Positions 53,029-62,874 of a DNA stretch of 64,000 nt are shown here, piece after piece; position 1 is the stretch's first letter; every line of letters starts with the position of its first letter. The DNA comes from Xylocopilactobacillus apis (GTDB lineage: Bacteria; Bacillota; Bacilli; Lactobacillales; Lactobacillaceae): positions 1,694,001-1,758,000 of the forward strand of contig NZ_AP026801.1 of assembly GCF_033095965.1 (NCBI RefSeq), read 5' to 3'. Both the position numbers and the translations under genes were made by a program. Under the pieces are notes generated by a model that saw only the letters and a program-made list of their open reading frames with translations, ran no database searches and was not told the origin of the DNA.

Positions 53029-53735
53029 CCACAAACCATTTAATTGAAATGCACTCGGTTTGTAAAATTTACCAAAGTGGAACCGCAAAATTATATGCAG
53101 CTAACAATCTTAATTTCGATATTGATGAAGGTGAGTTGGTTGTGATCGTGGGAGCCAGTGGCGCTGGTAAAACCACACTCTTAAACTTGTTGGGCGGAAT
53201 GGATACTGCTTCATCAGGAACAATCAAAGTAAACAACAAAATCATCAGTAGTTATTCCGAGAAACTACTCTCAAAGTATCGCAGAAATGAAATTGGATTT
53301 GTTTTTCAATTTTATAACTTGATTTCCAACTTAACCGCTCTGGAAAACGTCGAATTCTCAAGTAGTTTTGCAAAAAATCCGCTGAATCCAAGGAAAATAT
53401 TACGAAATATTGGTTTAGAAAATAAATTCGATTCATTTCCAAATGAACTTTCGGGCGGTCAACAGCAACGCATTGCAATTGCCAGAGCTATCGCAAAGAA
53501 TCCCCTCTTACTATTATGCGATGAACCCACGGGCGCACTAGACTTCAAAACCAGTAAGGAGGTTTTGCGCTTGTTGGCTGACTTCAACCAAAATGAAAGA
53601 AAAACTGTCGTTATTATTACTCATAATTCAGTCTTTGCAAACATGGCTGACAAAGTGATTCAAGTCAAAGACGGCAAAATTGAAAAAGTTTATCTAAATC
53701 GGCACAAAGTTCCAGTCGAAGATTTGCAATGGTAG
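53025..53735 (+). CDS. ABC exporter ATP-binding protein
   Basis: 236 residues. Walker A GASGAGKTT, Q-loop FVFQFYNL, signature LSGGQQQR, Walker B LLCDEPTGALD, switch ITHN. MacB/LolD-type. Works with the long permease that follows. Confidence 0.94.
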   Translation: MTTNHLIEMHSVCKIYQSGTAKLYAANNLNFDIDEGELVVIVGASGAGKTTLLNLLGGMDTASSGTIKVNNKIISSYSEKLLSKYRRNEIGFVFQFYNLISNLTALENVEFSSSFAKNPLNPRKILRNIGLENKFDSFPNELSGGQQQRIAIARAIAKNPLLLLCDEPTGALDFKTSKEVLRLLADFNQNERKTVVIITHNSVFANMADKVIQVKDGKIEKVYLNRHKVPVEDLQW

Positions 53736-53743
53736 GTGGAGCA

Positions 53744-56032
53744 ATGAAATATTTATTAAAAAAATTCCGCCGTGAGGCATTCAAAGAAGATGGTGCTCAA
53801 CTTATTTCGTTAATTATTATTGTCACTATTGGAGTTGCTTGCTTTATCGGATTTTCTAAATCGGCTATTGATTTAACCCGTTCTTTCAATGATTACTATG
53901 ATCAAGCCCGTTTAGAAGATCTCGAAATTGCGGGTGTTTTATCTCCAAATCAAGTAAAAAAAATTCAAAATTTATCATCAATTAAAGAAAGCAATCAAAA
54001 TTATAGTTATCAAGCAACCACTAACGACAACAAATTAATAATTGAGGGAACTTCACCCAGAGATCAAATTAACAAACTTACTTTTAAATCTGGGCGTTAT
54101 CCCAAGAAAAATGAAATTGCTATTGATCATTTATACTTCAACAAAAACAAACTCAAACTGGGAGACAACATCCGGCTTACCATCAACGGGATTAAAATCA
54201 AAGCCAAGATTTCCGGTACAATTCAAAGTCCCAAATATTTATACCTGACAGAGAATATCTCCGAACCCGTCCCTAATCATCAAAAATATGGATTTGCCAT
54301 TGTCCCAAAGCAAACTTTTAAACGGATTGGACTTCCAAGCAACTTACTAACGGTAAAGATCAACAATAATGCAGAAATAGATCAGTTAACGAAACAAATT
54401 CATCACATTAATCAAAATGCCTATGTGATTAAAAGAACCGACCTCATGAGTTATAAAATGATTCAAAGTAAGTTGACAACGATCAAAAATATTTCAATTG
54501 CGATTTCTGGTGTTTTCATGATCCTAACTATTGCGATCACTTTAATCAGCTACTCTAAAATAGTCGCAAACAAGAAAACTGACCTTGCCATTTTTAAAAC
54601 GCTTGGGATTTCTAAAAACATCATTTTAATGGATCTATTTTTGCCAGGAATTCTGACGGCGCTCGTCGGTTCAATTATCGGATCTATTATTGGAACTACA
54701 ATTTTCCCTCAAATCATCAAATCAGCTCTCGCAATTCTTTTTGATTTTCCAGAAATTAAATTTACAAATCCGACGGGATTTATTTTCTTATCTTTAATAA
54801 CAATTATTTTCGTCGAATTAATCGCCTTATTGTTAAATGCAAATAAATTATTAAATGAAACTGCGGCAAATGCGATGCACCCTGATGTTAGTAAAGTCAA
54901 CGCTCGGATTTTTTTAACAAAAATTCCCGCCATCTGGCAAAACTTATCGTTCAAAACCAAATTACTAGTTCGCAATATCGCTAGTGGCAAGGCAAAATTT
55001 GGCCTTAGCATGATTGCTCTCGCCTTTTGCGTCACAATCTTAATTTCCTCGTTTGGCTTGAAGTTTGCTTTAAACCAAATTGAGAAGTCAGAATTTATTG
55101 ACCAAAGAAACTATGACCTCAGCGCCAACGTAAATTCTGTTAATTTAAAAATTCAAGATGATTCCTCAGTGACTTTTGTCGATCATTATTCGGTTGTTCC
55201 AACTAAAATTAAAGATCTCGATACCCATCTCCAGATTATTAACGAAAATTCCAAATCCATTCGTTTAATTTCTGCCCGCAATAAAGCATTGCCATTTACC
55301 AGCCTTCCAGGAGTTTATGTTTCAAAAAAATTAGCCCAAAAACTTCGGCTAACTAAAGGGAGCAGCGTTAATCTTAAGCTATTTCTCAACAATGAATACA
55401 AACAATTGAAAACAGTCGTTCAAGGTATCTATCCTAGTTATACCAGCCAGGGTTTCTATACCACTTACGAGTATCTAAACACCAAAAATCTAACTGTTCC
55501 CATTCAAAGTCAGTTGATTAAAGCACGAAACATTAACGCTGAGACGAAGAAACTAAATGACAATCCGCTAGTAAAAGATGTGATCTCTAAAAATAAACAA
55601 GCAGAAAATTACCGCAATGCTTCAGCTTCGGTTAATTCAATTCTTTTAATGATTGTGATCATTGCAGCAATGCTACTTTTCGCTGTGATTTATAATATCA
55701 GTTCAATTAATATTTCAGAGCGCAAAAGAGATATCGCAACCGAGAAAGTTTTAGGTTTAAGTAGCTTTGATATCGACAAATTAATTTTCGGTGAGAACGC
55801 CATTTTAGTAGTTCTTTCCACAATTATCGGTTCAATAATCAGCCCTTTGATGTATAACATTTTGGGTAATGCAATCGCTTCTGACGAGGTGTCATTCCCG
55901 GCAAATCTTGAAATCACCAGCTTTCCAATTTCGATTATTCTAATTTTTATTTTCCTGCTTTTAACCAGTAGTTTTCTAAGTCGCAAAATCAAAACAATTG
56001 ATCCACTTTCTGCGCTCAACGGGTTTGAGTAA
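53744..56032 (+). CDS. ABC exporter permease, two FtsX domains
   Basis: 762 residues. N-terminal helix, large outer domain, then three helices (about 250-370), a second outer domain and three C-terminal helices (about 635-755) ending IKTIDPLSALNGFE. The double-FtsX layout is usual in TetR-regulated exporters of lactic acid bacteria. ATG 53744 with GGTGGAG. Substrate unknown. Confidence 0.92.
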   Translation: MKYLLKKFRREAFKEDGAQLISLIIIVTIGVACFIGFSKSAIDLTRSFNDYYDQARLEDLEIAGVLSPNQVKKIQNLSSIKESNQNYSYQATTNDNKLIIEGTSPRDQINKLTFKSGRYPKKNEIAIDHLYFNKNKLKLGDNIRLTINGIKIKAKISGTIQSPKYLYLTENISEPVPNHQKYGFAIVPKQTFKRIGLPSNLLTVKINNNAEIDQLTKQIHHINQNAYVIKRTDLMSYKMIQSKLTTIKNISIAISGVFMILTIAITLISYSKIVANKKTDLAIFKTLGISKNIILMDLFLPGILTALVGSIIGSIIGTTIFPQIIKSALAILFDFPEIKFTNPTGFIFLSLITIIFVELIALLLNANKLLNETAANAMHPDVSKVNARIFLTKIPAIWQNLSFKTKLLVRNIASGKAKFGLSMIALAFCVTILISSFGLKFALNQIEKSEFIDQRNYDLSANVNSVNLKIQDDSSVTFVDHYSVVPTKIKDLDTHLQIINENSKSIRLISARNKALPFTSLPGVYVSKKLAQKLRLTKGSSVNLKLFLNNEYKQLKTVVQGIYPSYTSQGFYTTYEYLNTKNLTVPIQSQLIKARNINAETKKLNDNPLVKDVISKNKQAENYRNASASVNSILLMIVIIAAMLLFAVIYNISSINISERKRDIATEKVLGLSSFDIDKLIFGENAILVVLSTIIGSIISPLMYNILGNAIASDEVSFPANLEITSFPISIILIFIFLLLTSSFLSRKIKTIDPLSALNGFE

Positions 56033-56037
56033 AGACA

Positions 56038-56064
56038 CAAAAAAAGGCAGCGATGCCTTTTTTA
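56038..56064. terminator. Bidirectional terminator
   Basis: AAAAAAGGC-AGCGA-TGCCTTTTTT between two convergent permease genes. A and T runs on both sides. Confidence 0.85.
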
Positions 56065-56071
56065 AATATAT

Positions 56072-57337
56072 TTATTCATAACGCAAAGCGGTGATTGGAT
56101 CCAGCTTCGATGCTCTACGAGCTGGTAAAGTTCCCGCCAAGAACGCAATAAACATGATCAAAATTATAATCATACAAATGGAAGGAAACGTAAATTTGAT
56201 CAAGGTAAAACCTGGTAAACCTTTAAGAAAACTATTGGAAGCTGCAGAATTTAGTCCGCTGCCGACAAGAATCGCAACGATAATTCCGAGAATTGAACCA
56301 ATTAAACCAATTAAAATCGATTCACAGCTAAAGATTGAGAACACCTTGCCTCGACCAAGACCTAATGCCTTCATTAATCCAATCTCTCTTGTCCGATCTC
56401 TAACTGACATATAAAGTGTGTTGATTACGCCAAAGCTTGCCGCTAAAAGGGCGATTGCCCCAAACAAAATCAAAACTCCCGTAATCGCATTAACCACTTG
56501 CCTTAGCTGACCAATCTGATCTTGAAAAGTTTGCGCTTGATAGCCTTTCTTCTTAAGGTTATTTTTGACTTTTGCGATATTATCGTCTGTCGGATTTTTA
56601 ATCAAAGCCGTCGCACCAACATAATTTTGCTGCATCTTCTGCGGTAATCCTGCCAGATTGTGCTCAGAAACTTGATCGGCTAGCGATTGACTAATAATTG
56701 ATTGGTTCCCTTGAACAATGCTAACGTTTCTTACCCCAACAACTTTGGCGTCGATGATCGATTGACGATTAGTAGCTTTTGACGAAACTGCGATTTTGAC
56801 CTTTTGACCAATCGCTTGTTTCGCAGATTTAAATCCAAGTGCTTTAACGTAATCCCCTGCCAGCACTACTTCATTTTGCTGACCTTTTTTAGCCGCTTGC
56901 CTCCCAGCTTTTAGGTCAACGTTAATTCCAATTGGCGAAGAAGCTTGAAAAACATACTTAGCTGAATTAGAACTCTGAATATAGTCAATACTTGTATCTT
57001 GAACTCCTTGAACATTCTTCAATTCACTCATTTCTTTTAAACGCTTCATCTTGCTGGGCGTAATACTTTCTTGTTCATTGGCGTTACCCCGATTAGGATC
57101 GTATTTTTGAATTTTGTCGTTGCTCCCAGCGCTTGAAGAAGGGATAATCATCACTAATCCCTTGTCCCCAACGTTTGCCACCTGCTTGGAGACGTAATCG
57201 TTCACTCCCGAATTGACCCCAACCGTCAAAGCAATCGTCATTGCCCCGATCATAATCGCAATCACCGTTAAAATTGTCCGGCTCTTGTTGTGCCAAAGGT
57301 TTGCACTAGCCGAATGGAGAATATCAAAAATTTTCAT
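56072..57337 (-). CDS. ABC permease, MacB type
   Basis: 421 residues. N-terminal helix (TILTVIAIMIGAMTIALTVGV), outer domain, three C-terminal helices and typical ending ARRASKLDPITALRYE. Start overlaps the ATPase stop (TAATG). No HlyD adaptor next to it, unlike the operon at the left edge. Probably under LytTR control via 58085-58114. Confidence 0.93.
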   Translation of the reverse strand: MKIFDILHSASANLWHNKSRTILTVIAIMIGAMTIALTVGVNSGVNDYVSKQVANVGDKGLVMIIPSSSAGSNDKIQKYDPNRGNANEQESITPSKMKRLKEMSELKNVQGVQDTSIDYIQSSNSAKYVFQASSPIGINVDLKAGRQAAKKGQQNEVVLAGDYVKALGFKSAKQAIGQKVKIAVSSKATNRQSIIDAKVVGVRNVSIVQGNQSIISQSLADQVSEHNLAGLPQKMQQNYVGATALIKNPTDDNIAKVKNNLKKKGYQAQTFQDQIGQLRQVVNAITGVLILFGAIALLAASFGVINTLYMSVRDRTREIGLMKALGLGRGKVFSIFSCESILIGLIGSILGIIVAILVGSGLNSAASNSFLKGLPGFTLIKFTFPSICMIIILIMFIAFLAGTLPARRASKLDPITALRYE

Positions 57338-58017
57338 TATGCCAGCTCCTTTACAACTTCACCGTCTCTGATTTGAATCTGTCGCTCACATTTAGCAGCC
57401 AAATCATCATCATGAGTTACGATAATTAAAGTTATCTGTTTATTTCGATGCAGGTCAAAAAGAATATCTTCAATTTTTTCCCCGGTTTGGGAATCTAAAT
57501 TGCCCGTTGGCTCATCTGCAAAAATAATATTAGGATTGTTAACCAGCGCTCTAGCAATACAGACCCGCTGCTTCTGACCACCTGATAAATCACTTGCCCG
57601 ATTATTTTTCTTCTCGCTTAAGCCGACCGCATCAATTGCCTTTAGCGCCATTTCTTGTCGCTTGCGCCCAGTAATTCCGCTAATTTTTAAAGGCAACATC
57701 ACATTTTCCAAAACTGTGTCTTTGGCATTTAAGAAAAACTGCTGGAAAACAAAACCAAAAGTTTTATTGCGAATGCTATTAAGCTCTTTGGCTCGAATAT
57801 CTTTAGTTGATCGTTCATTTAGTTTAATCTCGCCACTAGTTGGCTGATCAAGTAAAGCCATAATATGCATTAAAGTCGATTTGCCGGAACCACTTTTGCC
57901 AACAATGGCTACTGATTCGCCTTTATCAATATCAAGGCTAACGCCTTTTAAAGCTTCGAACTTCGACTCTCCTTTGCCGTAAGATCGGGTGACCTTTTCA
58001 ACTGTTAATAAACTCAT
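57337..58017 (-). CDS. ABC ATP-binding protein, MacB type
   Basis: 226 residues. GKSGSGKST, FVFQQFFL, LSGGQKQR, IIFADEPTGNLDS, VTHD. First gene of a two-gene exporter operon whose promoter region holds LytTR boxes, suggesting it belongs to the peptide-pheromone regulon. Confidence 0.94.
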   Translation of the reverse strand: MSLLTVEKVTRSYGKGESKFEALKGVSLDIDKGESVAIVGKSGSGKSTLMHIMALLDQPTSGEIKLNERSTKDIRAKELNSIRNKTFGFVFQQFFLNAKDTVLENVMLPLKISGITGRKRQEMALKAIDAVGLSEKKNNRASDLSGGQKQRVCIARALVNNPNIIFADEPTGNLDSQTGEKIEDILFDLHRNKQITLIIVTHDDDLAAKCERQIQIRDGEVVKELA

Positions 58018-58084
58018 CTTGTCCCTCTTTCCTTTCTTGTAGCTTTAAATTAACACAATTATCGCCAGTTCGATCGGTTTAATT

Positions 58085-58114
58085 TTTAACGTTCATTTTA
58101 GACGGTTTAACGTT
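58085..58114 (-). promoter_or_regulatory. LytTR boxes of the MacB-type exporter operon
   Basis: Minus strand AACGTTAAA at 58114-58106 and 58093-58085, identical and 21 bp apart. GATAAT about 21 bp further on may be the -10. Same geometry as at the pheromone promoter (46288-46317). Confidence 0.8.
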
Positions 58115-58139
58115 ATTTATAATTTGGACGAAAGCTCTA

Positions 58140-59948
58140 TTATTTCTTAGGAAGGACGAGACCTCGATATAGCAGCTCCGTGATCAAATAATACAACCCA
58201 TAAAGCACTAAAAAGATCGTGAACGGCACTAGGAGATTCCCATATGGACGTTCCAAAAGTTTGGTTACTTTAAACATTTGAAGTCCAAACAGAACATGAA
58301 TGATTCCGAGAATTCCAGGCATGAGGAAGAGGACACCGAGTTCTGCTTTAATTGAACGCTGAAGCACTTTCTTCCTAGTACCAATTTTGTCTAACATCTG
58401 ATAACGCTTAGTGTCACTTGCCGCACTGGAGAGGATTTTGAACATCAAGATTGAAGCTAACATTGCAAGAAATGCAATTCCTAAGAATAATCCCATAAAC
58501 TCAAATCCCGAAAACATCCCGTTAAACACTTGATAAACGTTATACTTTTGTGTGGAATCATTAATCATATTGGGCAGCTGAATTTTTTTAGAATTTGATT
58601 CAACTAAAGATTTTAACTGACTTTTTTCTTTCATAAAATCTTTGAAAACGTAAAGGCTGAGTTTCGTTTCACTGCCTTTAATTTTCTGATACTTTCCATC
58701 TGTCAAAAATGTCCCTTTAGCCTGCATTGATTTTGCTGGTAAATAAAGTGATACGGTTTGGAGCCACCTGTCTGGATTTTTAAGCATCTCTTCGCCAGTA
58801 ACATGAGGATGCTTAACCGGATGATAAGTCCCATTAGGCTCAACATCATAATAAGGTTTACGATTGAAATCATCGGCATTCCAATAAACCTTATTGCCTA
58901 CAACTTTATAACGATAAACGCTCGTGTCCGTTACATTCAATTTGCGGATCTGCTTTTGTTCTTTTGTCGTCGGATCGTGCATTACTAAATCGTAATGGGA
59001 AGTCATGTTGGTCATATCGTCTGCTTCTTGATGAAAACTTAACCCAACCGTAATTGCACCTAAAGCAAGAGCAAATAAAATTGAGATCATTGCTAAAAGC
59101 CTGGTTAAATCACGAACTCGAAAACTTAGCTGCCCCAAGGTAAAAATGTGCAGACCTTTTAATCTAAATTTATCATTGTTTCTTAGAATTTGGATGATCG
59201 CTAAAAACAGCGCATCAAAGACAAAGTAGCTGCCAAGAACAATTGTAATAATTGCGATCCCAAGCCCTTTTAACTGTAATTTCGTCAATTCAAACATCGA
59301 CCAGTAGCCTATTGCCAAAAGTCCGATTCCGGCAATTACTTCAATAAACCACAAAACTTTATTTTTCTTAAGCCGTGTTGGCGTCTTTGCTTGGTTCAAT
59401 AATTTTAAAATTGGCAGGCGAACTAATTTGCCGGCATTGCGCAGCGCCATTAATCCAAACACAACCATGAAGAAAACAAACGTCACAAGGATTGCCGAAA
59501 GATTCCACGGCGTAAAATGGGTCACCGCCAAATCCATCTGATTAATCAAGACTTTACTAACCACTTGGGTTAAACCAAGTCCTAAAATAATGCCCACTGC
59601 AACTGCAAAGAGTCCGATCGTTAAAGTTTCAAGGAAAATCAGCTGCGCAATTTTGCGTGATTTTGCTCCTAGCATCATATACATTGCATATACTTTTTGC
59701 CGCATTGCCAGGAGAAATGAATTCGCGTAGTTAATATAAACTACTGTGATAATACCTAGAAGGACGGCTCCAAAATAAAAGATAAAGACAATCATTTGCA
59801 GAGAAGTGTTTGATTTTAAAAATTCATGGTTAGAAGCAAGCGATTGAAACATGTAAAAAATTGCTGCCGAGATCATTAAGCCGGAAAATAAAACGAGATA
59901 ATCTTTTAATCGGCTTTTGATGCCGCTTATTGCTAATTTAAAACTCAA
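58140..59948 (-). CDS. BceB-type ABC permease
   Basis: 602 residues, ten helices with a large outer loop (about residues 305-490) between helices 7 and 8, the BceB layout for bacitracin or lantibiotic resistance. No BceRS pair adjoins it. 12 bp after its ATPase. Confidence 0.9.
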   Translation of the reverse strand: MSFKLAISGIKSRLKDYLVLFSGLMISAAIFYMFQSLASNHEFLKSNTSLQMIVFIFYFGAVLLGIITVVYINYANSFLLAMRQKVYAMYMMLGAKSRKIAQLIFLETLTIGLFAVAVGIILGLGLTQVVSKVLINQMDLAVTHFTPWNLSAILVTFVFFMVVFGLMALRNAGKLVRLPILKLLNQAKTPTRLKKNKVLWFIEVIAGIGLLAIGYWSMFELTKLQLKGLGIAIITIVLGSYFVFDALFLAIIQILRNNDKFRLKGLHIFTLGQLSFRVRDLTRLLAMISILFALALGAITVGLSFHQEADDMTNMTSHYDLVMHDPTTKEQKQIRKLNVTDTSVYRYKVVGNKVYWNADDFNRKPYYDVEPNGTYHPVKHPHVTGEEMLKNPDRWLQTVSLYLPAKSMQAKGTFLTDGKYQKIKGSETKLSLYVFKDFMKEKSQLKSLVESNSKKIQLPNMINDSTQKYNVYQVFNGMFSGFEFMGLFLGIAFLAMLASILMFKILSSAASDTKRYQMLDKIGTRKKVLQRSIKAELGVLFLMPGILGIIHVLFGLQMFKVTKLLERPYGNLLVPFTIFLVLYGLYYLITELLYRGLVLPKK

Positions 59949-59960
59949 TGTCCTATCCCC

Positions 59961-60713
59961 CTAATCGTTAAATGTTCCGAGTTCATCAAGAATCTGGTGG
60001 TAAAACAATTCTCGATCTTGTTGATTACGCTTTAACTCGCGAAAGATTACGCCATCTTTAATGAAAAGTATTCTTTTACAAAAGCTCGCAGAAAACGGAT
60101 CGTGCGTAACTAGTAGAATCGAAATCTGATCTTGAATATTAAGACTAGACATTGTGGTTAATAACTCCCGAGCACTGTTAGAATCAAGTGCTCCTGTTGG
60201 TTCATCACCAAAAAGAATTGCAGGCTTTGTCACAAGAGCCCGTGCAGCGGCCACTCGCTGTTTCTGACCGCCTGAGATTTCAGTTGGATATTTCGGAAGA
60301 ATTTCTTCGATTGATAATTTTTGAGCAATCATTTTAACCATCGCCTTAATTTGACGTGGGCTCACGCCTTGTAACGATAACGGTAATGCAATATTTTCTT
60401 CGGATGTGAGGTTTTCTAAAAGATTAAAATCTTGAAAAATAAAACCTATCTGATGGGCCCGAAAGTCTGCCAGCGCATTTCCTTTAAGACTGGTAACGTC
60501 ATGACCATTAATCTGCACCTGACCTGAAGTTGGCCGATCAAGCGTTGATAAAATGTTTAATAACGTCGACTTTCCAGATCCTGAGGCTCCCATAATTCCA
60601 ATGAACTCGCCCTTTTCAACCTGAAAGCTGACGTCTTTAAGCGCAGTCGTTTGTTCCTCACGAGCTTTACCATAAATTTTCTTAACTTCTTTGACTTCCA
60701 CAACGTTTGTCAT
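59961..60713 (-). CDS. BceA-type ABC ATP-binding protein
   Basis: 250 residues. GASGSGKST, FIFQDFNL, ISGGQKQR, LFGDEPTGALDS and VTHD. ATG 60713 after AGGAGGCAAAG; a longer frame would use a Met without RBS. Gives peptide-antibiotic resistance together with the BceB permease. Confidence 0.93.
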   Translation of the reverse strand: MTNVVEVKEVKKIYGKAREEQTTALKDVSFQVEKGEFIGIMGASGSGKSTLLNILSTLDRPTSGQVQINGHDVTSLKGNALADFRAHQIGFIFQDFNLLENLTSEENIALPLSLQGVSPRQIKAMVKMIAQKLSIEEILPKYPTEISGGQKQRVAAARALVTKPAILFGDEPTGALDSNSARELLTTMSSLNIQDQISILLVTHDPFSASFCKRILFIKDGVIFRELKRNQQDRELFYHQILDELGTFND

Positions 60714-60835
60714 GAACTTTGCCTCCTGAATTGATTTCAAATGAATTCTAGCAGGAAAAGTTGGGTTCTAAACTAACAGTTTTGTAAGGTTGGAAATAAC
60801 TGTTAAAATTAAACTCAAATAAGAAAGGATTAATC

Positions 60836-61306
60836 ATGAGCAATAATGAATTTACTTTCGAATGTCCTGATTTAACAGAAGGAGCAACATTTCCTCTTAG
60901 ATATACAGGCCGAGGCGAGGACTTTTCCCCTGAATTTATTCTTCACAATGTTGCAGTGAACGCTCAAACAATTGCGATTACTTTAGACGACATCAAACAT
61001 CCTATTTTTAAAACCTTCAACCATTGGTTAATTTGGAATCTGCCTGTTCAAGATCGCATTCCAGAACATATCCCTGCTGGTAAAATCCTTCCTGAACTAG
61101 GAAATGCTAAGCAAGGAGTTGCATATGGACGTCATCACTATGCAGGTCCTAAACCGCCACGCGGAAAACAGCACGCTTATCGTTTCACAATTTACATTCT
61201 TGATTGCGAACTTGAATTGAAACCAAGTGCTCGTAAAAAAGATTTTCTCAAAGAAAGTGAACCTCATTTACTTCAAAAAAGTGAATTAACCGGATTATTT
61301 GAATAA
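60836..61306 (+). CDS. YbhB/YbcL (PEBP, Raf-kinase-inhibitor-like) family protein
   Basis: 156 residues. RYTGRGEDFSPEF, FNHWLIWNLP and GRHHYAGPKPPRGKQHAYRFTIYILD match the family's ligand pocket. Bacterial role unclear. RBS AAAGGA. Converges with and overlaps the oxidoreductase gene by 12 bp. Confidence 0.93.
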   Translation: MSNNEFTFECPDLTEGATFPLRYTGRGEDFSPEFILHNVAVNAQTIAITLDDIKHPIFKTFNHWLIWNLPVQDRIPEHIPAGKILPELGNAKQGVAYGRHHYAGPKPPRGKQHAYRFTIYILDCELELKPSARKKDFLKESEPHLLQKSELTGLFE

Positions 61307-62248
61307 AACGATTACTTTACCAAAACTATGATGGCCTTCAAGGTATTCGTGGGCCTTTCTAATATCTTTTAATGAAAAAATTTTCTCTGGTTTTAACTTA
61401 ACTCGATAGTCAGAAACATAAGTTAGAAGCTGATTAATTTTTTCTGCCGAAACATTTCCTGAATAAAAACTGGTTAAGTAGCTATTGGACTTAAGATCCA
61501 TAATTGGATCAAAATTATCTAAGTACCACTGACCACCGAGTTGACCTGTACTACATAAAATACCACCTTCATTCAAATGGCAGAAACTATCTTTGATTGT
61601 TGCAGGACCAACCAATTCTAAGATTTTGTCATAAGAACGATCTGTCTGTAATTCTCCTTCTTGATCTAAAATCACATGATTGTAACCGACATTTAATAGC
61701 TGTTCTTTTTTAAAACTACGACTCGTTCCATCGACTTTTAACTGAGAAAATTTGCTTTTGAGTAAGTTGATAAATGCAATACCAACACCGCTTGTTGCTC
61801 CACGAACCAAAACTCGATCGTCCTCTTCAATTTTTAAATTATTTAATGATCCAAAGGCAGTGTAGTAAGTTTCTGGCAAAGTTGCTAATTTTTCCCATGA
61901 TAGTCGTGTTTCAATTGGATATATCTGATTATTCGGTAATAATACATATTCAGCATAACTCCCGTTAAAATCTCTTCCCATCTCGCCCATCAACGAGATT
62001 ACTTTTGTACCAATTGGCAAGCGACGAACATCAGTGGATTTTGCAATCAAGCCAACGCATTCAATTCCTAATATTTTGGGAAATTTCACTGTTGGAGATT
62101 TTCCTTGACGAGTGAAAAGCTCTGAATGATTGACACCAAAGCCCTTTACTTTTACTAAAGACCAGCCTGGTTTTAACTCTGGTGTATGTACATCTTGATA
62201 AATTAGATTTTCTGGCCCGCCGGCCTCGTAAATTACTACTGCTTTCAT
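61295..62248 (-). CDS. Zinc-independent quinone oxidoreductase-like MDR enzyme
   Basis: 317 residues. GroES-like N-terminus (KVKGFGVNHSELFTRQG) and Rossmann domain (VLVRGATSGVGIAFINLL). No structural-zinc cysteines. NADPH-dependent quinone or enone reduction is likely. ATGA overlap with the permease gene upstream, so it is part of the osmoprotectant-type operon or rides on its mRNA. Confidence 0.9.
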   Translation of the reverse strand: MKAVVIYEAGGPENLIYQDVHTPELKPGWSLVKVKGFGVNHSELFTRQGKSPTVKFPKILGIECVGLIAKSTDVRRLPIGTKVISLMGEMGRDFNGSYAEYVLLPNNQIYPIETRLSWEKLATLPETYYTAFGSLNNLKIEEDDRVLVRGATSGVGIAFINLLKSKFSQLKVDGTSRSFKKEQLLNVGYNHVILDQEGELQTDRSYDKILELVGPATIKDSFCHLNEGGILCSTGQLGGQWYLDNFDPIMDLKSNSYLTSFYSGNVSAEKINQLLTYVSDYRVKLKPEKIFSLKDIRKAHEYLEGHHSFGKVIVLFK

Positions 62249-62874
62249 TTTTCTCCTAAAGTTCTTAAACTGATTTTTTCAATAATCTTTAAAAACGTGG
62301 TTAAAGCCAAACATAATATAATCGTTAAAATCAAACCCCAAATAATTGCAAAAATATTCTGTGTTCTTAATCCATCAAATAAAATTGTTCCGATCCCGCC
62401 AGCATTAATAGATGCAGCAATGGTCGCAATACTAATAACTGAAGTTAGGGCAACTCTAATTCCACTAAAGATAGACTTGGCTGCAAGTGGTAATTGAATT
62501 TTAAATAAAACTTGTTTTTCTGTCATTCCAAGTCCAATTGCTGTTTCAATAATAACAGTTTCGATTTTATTAATACCTGTTGAAAAATTTCGAAGCAGAA
62601 TATATTCGCTATAAAGCGTCAAAACGATAATTGCCGTTATTTTTCCTAAGCCGCTGATCGGTATTAAAAGAGCAAAAAAAGCATAGCTGGGAACCGAATA
62701 TAGCGCCGAAAAGAAGTATACAAGTCGATTTAGGCTCTTTGCCCGGTTAACAAAAATCGTAATGATTAAAATTGCACTAATAAAGGAAAGTGCTAATGCG
62801 ATTATTACCAATTCTAAGTGCTCACAAATTGCCTGCAACAATAAATCATGATAATTATTCCAATATTTAATCAT
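62245..62874 (-). CDS. ABC importer permease, osmoprotectant type (OpuCB/ProW family)
   Basis: 209 residues, five or six helices with the EAA-type loop ETAIGLGMTEKQVLFKIQLPLA. Start at ATG 62874 (ATGA with the ATPase stop, RBS GGAG 9 nt before). One of two permeases flanking the ATPase gene. Confidence 0.9.
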   Translation of the reverse strand: MIKYWNNYHDLLLQAICEHLELVIIALALSFISAILIITIFVNRAKSLNRLVYFFSALYSVPSYAFFALLIPISGLGKITAIIVLTLYSEYILLRNFSTGINKIETVIIETAIGLGMTEKQVLFKIQLPLAAKSIFSGIRVALTSVISIATIAASINAGGIGTILFDGLRTQNIFAIIWGLILTIILCLALTTFLKIIEKISLRTLGEK

